Part shown: positions 6,882 through 9,432 of the stretch, one piece after another | Numbering within the stretch: the first letter of the stretch is position 1 | Layout of the letters: every line of letters starts with the position of its first letter | Assembly (NCBI GenBank): GCA_943330835.2 | Contig: CALQJH020000051.1 | Span: forward strand, 1-9,432 | DNA length: 9,432 nt | Direction of reading: 5' to 3' | From: Candidatus Kuenenia stuttgartensis | GTDB lineage: Bacteria; Bacteroidota; Bacteroidia; Chitinophagales; Chitinophagaceae | The notes under the pieces: model-generated | Told to the model about the DNA's origin: nothing | Databases searched by the model: none | Seen by the model: only the letters and a program-made list of their open reading frames with translations | Position numbers and translations under genes: made by a program

Positions 6882-6897
6882 AAAATTCGCGAATTTT
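6882..6897. promoter_or_regulatory. Perfect 16-bp palindrome upstream of the conserved hypothetical gene; candidate operator
   Basis: AAAATTCGCGAATTTT is a fully self-complementary 16-mer centred on CGCG. It lies between the strong terminator and the TTG start at 6922, 24 bases before that start. Its place in a short promoter-sized gap suggests a binding site for a dimeric regulator, but no regulator gene lies beside it. A chance palindrome in AT-rich DNA is possible. Confidence 0.35.
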
Positions 6898-6921
6898 ACA
6901 AAACAAAATTATTTAAAACCC

Positions 6922-7485
6922 TTGCAAAATATTGAACCATATTATAATTGGCGGCATTTATATACAGCGGAAGAAGATAAACTTTCCCCATTTTATAAAA
7001 GGCAATACAGTGAATTTGAATTCACACAAACACTATACAACTATTATATCCATCCGCAATGGGATGAATTCGGATCACGTACACTGTATATGAAATTACT
7101 TTACGTGGAGTACGACATGCAATTTGCTATCATTGAATTAATAGGAGAATGGAATGATGCTATTGAAAATGATATTATGACATTGAGACGAAATATCACA
7201 GATATCTTATTTAAAAATGGGATTACAAAATATATCATCATTTCAGAAAATGTACTCAATTTCCACAGTAGTGATGATAGTTATTATGAAGATTGGAAGG
7301 AACAATTGGAAGATGATAATGGCTGGGTTGTTTTATTAAACATGCCCGAACAAAGTCAATATGATTTTAAAAAATCAAGAATCACACATTATATCAATTT
7401 TGTTGATTTAATAGAATGGAGGACGTTTAAGCCTGAACTAATTTTTCAGCTTATTGATAATATGATGATGAAAAGAATTAATTAA
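6922..7485 (+). CDS. Conserved hypothetical protein of Bacteroidota, apparent TTG start
   Basis: This is a 187-residue, soluble-looking protein with no signal peptide or membrane segment. It is rich in aromatic and acidic residues. Landmarks are EPYYNWRHLY (5-14), FTQTLYNYYIHPQWDEFGS (34-52), IIELIGEWNDAIENDIM (70-86), a probable beta-strand/loop KYIIISENVLNFHSSDD (103-119) and WRTFKPE (166-172). From memory this resembles an uncharacterised protein widespread in Chitinophagaceae and relatives; I know no function for it. The start is chosen as TTG at 6922. The in-frame sequence upstream has no ATG before a stop at 6880-6882. The first in-frame ATG (residue 58) would remove the conserved-looking N-terminal segment. 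The gene is flanked by the terminator at 6838-6867 and by the sdh promoter region, so it is probably monocistronic. Confidence 0.75.
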   Translation: MQNIEPYYNWRHLYTAEEDKLSPFYKRQYSEFEFTQTLYNYYIHPQWDEFGSRTLYMKLLYVEYDMQFAIIELIGEWNDAIENDIMTLRRNITDILFKNGITKYIIISENVLNFHSSDDSYYEDWKEQLEDDNGWVVLLNMPEQSQYDFKKSRITHYINFVDLIEWRTFKPELIFQLIDNMMMKRIN

Positions 7486-7561
7486 TCATTTTCTTGTTTA
7501 ATAATATTATAAAATCTACTACAATTGTTTTAATAAAATAGAATATTCATTCGTTGTGCCT

Positions 7562-7569
7562 TATTTTTG
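7562..7569 (+). promoter_or_regulatory. Bacteroidota -7 promoter box for the sdh operon
   Basis: TATTTTTG is an exact match to TAnnTTTG. It lies 31 bases before the sdhC ATG at 7601, giving an expected leader of about 25 bases. A clear TTG at -33 is missing; the nearest one upstream (7525-7527) is too far. Its location in the 115-bp gap before a known type of operon raises confidence. Confidence 0.5.
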
Positions 7570-7600
7570 CATGAAAATTTACATCTTTTAACTTTGCTAT

Positions 7601-8269
7601 ATGACCTGGAATCATTTTTTTACTTCTTCAATTGGCAGAAAATTCCTAATGGGTTTGTCTGGTTTATTTTTAGTATTGTTTCTTATTGTGCATGCAGGAA
7701 TTAATGCTTGTATTTTTTTAAATGATAATGGGGAGACTTTTAATTCGGTTGCACACTTCATGAGCCATAACTGGATTATGAGATTTTTAGAAATAGGATT
7801 GTTTGCGACATTGATTTTACATATCATACAAGGCTTAACGTTATGGTATCAAAATAAAAAAGCTCGTCCAGTAAATTATAGTTTTAATCAGCCAGGAAAA
7901 AATAGTAAATGGTATAGCCGATCGATGGGTATTCTCGGAACATTATTATTGTTGTTTCTTGTGATGCATTTATCTCATTTTTATGTCGCAACAAAAGTCG
8001 CTTTGTATAGTGGCGATCAACCTCATAATTTATTTGAGGAAATGAAAGAAGTATTTAGTTGTAACTGGACTGTTGCACTTTATGTATTTGGTGTTGTAGC
8101 TTTATTCTGGCATTTGTATCATGGTGTTCAAAGTGCCTTTCAAACTTTTGGAATTAATCATAAAAAATATACGCCACTTATAAAATTTATTGGTTTTGGT
8201 TATGCAATTATCATTTGTTTGCTTTTTGCTTTAATGCCTATTGCCATGTTTTTCCAGTGGATAAAATAA
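7601..8269 (+). CDS. sdhC: Succinate dehydrogenase cytochrome b subunit (b558 type)
   Basis: This 222-residue inner-membrane protein anchors succinate dehydrogenase (complex II), binds heme b and passes electrons to menaquinone. Five membrane helices are predicted at about 14-36, 60-82, 107-131, 155-180 and 193-217. This is the layout of the single-subunit di-heme anchors of Bacillus and Wolinella and not the paired SdhC/SdhD of E. coli. Candidate heme-ligand histidines, one per helix 1-4, are H31 (VHAG), H74 (ILHII), H123 or H126 (MHLSH) and H171 or H174 (WHLYH). The start ATG gives the usual short N-terminus MTWNHFFTSSIGRK before helix 1. sdhA follows 45 bp later, and a -7 box precedes the gene. 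No separate sdhD is present or needed. Confidence 0.93.
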   Translation: MTWNHFFTSSIGRKFLMGLSGLFLVLFLIVHAGINACIFLNDNGETFNSVAHFMSHNWIMRFLEIGLFATLILHIIQGLTLWYQNKKARPVNYSFNQPGKNSKWYSRSMGILGTLLLLFLVMHLSHFYVATKVALYSGDQPHNLFEEMKEVFSCNWTVALYVFGVVALFWHLYHGVQSAFQTFGINHKKYTPLIKFIGFGYAIIICLLFALMPIAMFFQWIK

Positions 8270-8314
8270 AAATCATCAATTCAATAGTTTAAAACTTATA
8301 AAACAACCCAATAT

Positions 8315-9432
8315 ATGGCTTTAGATGCAAAAATTCCACATGGAGAAATGGATAAAAAGTGGAACGATTACAAAGGGCATGTCAAATTGGTAAATCCCGC
8401 CAATAAAAGGAAATTAGAAATAATTGTTGTTGGTACCGGGCTTGCTGGTGCATCTGCTGCTGCGTCTTTAGGTGAGTTGGGTTATAAAGTAAAAGCTTTT
8501 TGTTTTCAGGACAGTCCTCGCCGTGCTCATAGTATCGCTGCACAAGGAGGTATTAATGCTGCCAAGAATTATCAAAATGATGGGGACTCAGTTTTTCGTT
8601 TATTTTACGATACAGTTAAAGGAGGCGATTATCGTGCTAGAGAAGGTAATGTACATCGTCTTGCAGAAGTAAGCGCTGCTATTATTGACCAATGGGTAGC
8701 TCAAGGTGTTCCTTTCGCAAGAGAATATGGTGGATTATTAAGTAATCGTTCTTTTGGTGGTACACAAGTGCAACGTACTTTTTATGCTGCTGGTCAAACT
8801 GGTCAACAGCTTTTATTAGGCGCCTATAGTGCATTAGAAAGACAAGTTGCTTTAGGTAATGTAAAAATGTATGCACGTCATGAAATGTTGGATGTCGTTA
8901 AAATTGATGGCAAAGCAAGAGGAATTATTGCAAGAGATCTTACTACAGGTAATACAGAAAGACATTTTGGTCATGCCGTATTATTGTGTACAGGAGGATA
9001 TGGTAATGTATTTTATTTAAGTACCAATGCAATGGGAAGTAATGTTACTGCGGCTTGGAAAGCTCACAAGAATGGCGCATTTTTTGGTAACCCTTGTTTT
9101 ACGCAAATACATCCTACATGCATTCCCGTTAGTGGCGATCATCAAAGTAAATTAACATTGATGAGTGAGAGTTTGAGAAATGATGGCAGGATTTGGGTCC
9201 CTAAGCAAAAAGGAGATCATAGGAAACCTCAGGATATTCCAGAAGAAGAAAGAGATTATTATTTGGAAAGAAGATATCCTGCTTTTGGGAATTTGGTTCC
9301 AAGGGATGTGGCTTCTCGTGCTGCGAAAGAGAGATGTGACGAAGGCTATGGGGTAGGCACCACAAAAATGGCGGTTTATCTTGATTTTAAAGATGCCATC
9401 ATGCGTTACGGTAAAACAGAAACTGGGAAGAC
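8315..9432 (+). CDS. sdhA: Succinate dehydrogenase flavoprotein subunit, partial (3' end beyond the window)
   Basis: This open frame runs from the ATG at 8315 to the window edge without a stop. It gives 372 codons, about 58% of the ~640 residues usual for Bacteroidota SdhA. The protein oxidises succinate to fumarate in the TCA cycle and carries covalent FAD. The FAD-binding dinucleotide fold is [15 protein letters not shown] (38-52). The histidine for covalent FAD attachment is H72 in [15 protein letters not shown]. The substrate-site motif is QIHPTCIP (264-271), and the probable proton-shuttle arginine is R330 in [10 protein letters not shown] leader of about 35 residues before the Rossmann motif ([10 protein letters not shown]... 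LVNPANKRK) is typical of the phylum. It belongs to the sdhC-sdhA operon; the iron-sulfur subunit gene sdhB is expected next, outside the window. Confidence 0.95.
   Translation, partial: MALDAKIPHGEMDKKWNDYKGHVKLVNPANKRKLEIIVVGTGLAGASAAASLGELGYKVKAFCFQDSPRRAHSIAAQGGINAAKNYQNDGDSVFRLFYDTVKGGDYRAREGNVHRLAEVSAAIIDQWVAQGVPFAREYGGLLSNRSFGGTQVQRTFYAAGQTGQQLLLGAYSALERQVALGNVKMYARHEMLDVVKIDGKARGIIARDLTTGNTERHFGHAVLLCTGGYGNVFYLSTNAMGSNVTAAWKAHKNGAFFGNPCFTQIHPTCIPVSGDHQSKLTLMSESLRNDGRIWVPKQKGDHRKPQDIPEEERDYYLERRYPAFGNLVPRDVASRAAKERCDEGYGVGTTKMAVYLDFKDAIMRYGKTETGK

Noticed and set aside
7486..7520. AT-only palindrome ATAATATTAT (7501-7510) after the hypothetical gene as a terminator
   Set aside because: There are no GC pairs in the stem and no T tract follows.
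8682..8876. A 64-codon minus-strand frame inside sdhA
   Set aside because: sdhA is strongly conserved through this stretch, and the antisense peptide has no motif.
1..9432. CRISPR array, tRNA/rRNA genes, transposase, integrase or toxin-antitoxin pair
   Set aside because: No regularly spaced identical repeats, no tRNA-like cloverleaf and no such protein motifs were seen on either strand.

Overview
The window looks like a chromosomal segment of a low-GC Bacteroidota, most likely of the Chitinophagaceae/Sphingobacteriia type. The main signs are a secreted protein with a type IX secretion (T9SS) C-terminal sorting domain, an SdhC-SdhA succinate dehydrogenase pair of the Bacteroidota style, a conserved protein known to me only from this phylum, no clear Shine-Dalgarno sequences before the starts, and a Bacteroidota-type -7 box (TAnnTTTG) before sdhC. 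The family assignments come from reading the translated sequences and not from a database search.

Layout. Positions 1-712 hold no convincing gene. The first ~450 bases are strongly T/G-rich on the + strand and contain a diverged 33-codon-period repeat that still reads in frame on the minus strand. The rest has a cluster of short ACGT-centred palindromes and a hairpin that probably terminates the leftward operon. Two genes run leftwards from 3699 to 713: a membrane-anchored S41 C-terminal processing peptidase, then a cystathionine beta-synthase with two C-terminal CBS domains. They are 44 bp apart and probably co-transcribed. A 123-bp divergent intergenic region (3700-3822) separates them from rightward genes that fill the rest of the window.

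The first rightward pair is an amino-sugar kinase (MurK/NagK-like, 3823-4662) and MurQ (4675-5490), only 12 bp apart. Together they would turn MurNAc into MurNAc-6-phosphate and then into GlcNAc-6-phosphate plus D-lactate, for peptidoglycan salvage. Next is the secreted T9SS cargo protein (5571-6815), closed by a strong intrinsic terminator. It is followed by a conserved hypothetical protein (6922-7485) that appears to start at TTG behind a perfect 16-bp palindrome. Last come sdhC (7601-8269), behind a good -7 box, and sdhA (8315 to the window end, truncated by the edge and still open). These encode the membrane anchor and flavoprotein of succinate dehydrogenase; the iron-sulfur subunit would be expected just beyond the window.

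Overall this is mostly housekeeping and cell-envelope metabolism. I see no phage, IS transposase, CRISPR array, tRNA/rRNA or defence system. The least explained parts are the repeat-bearing stretch at 1-712, the palindrome and TTG start around 6882-6924, and the unknown ectodomain of the T9SS cargo.
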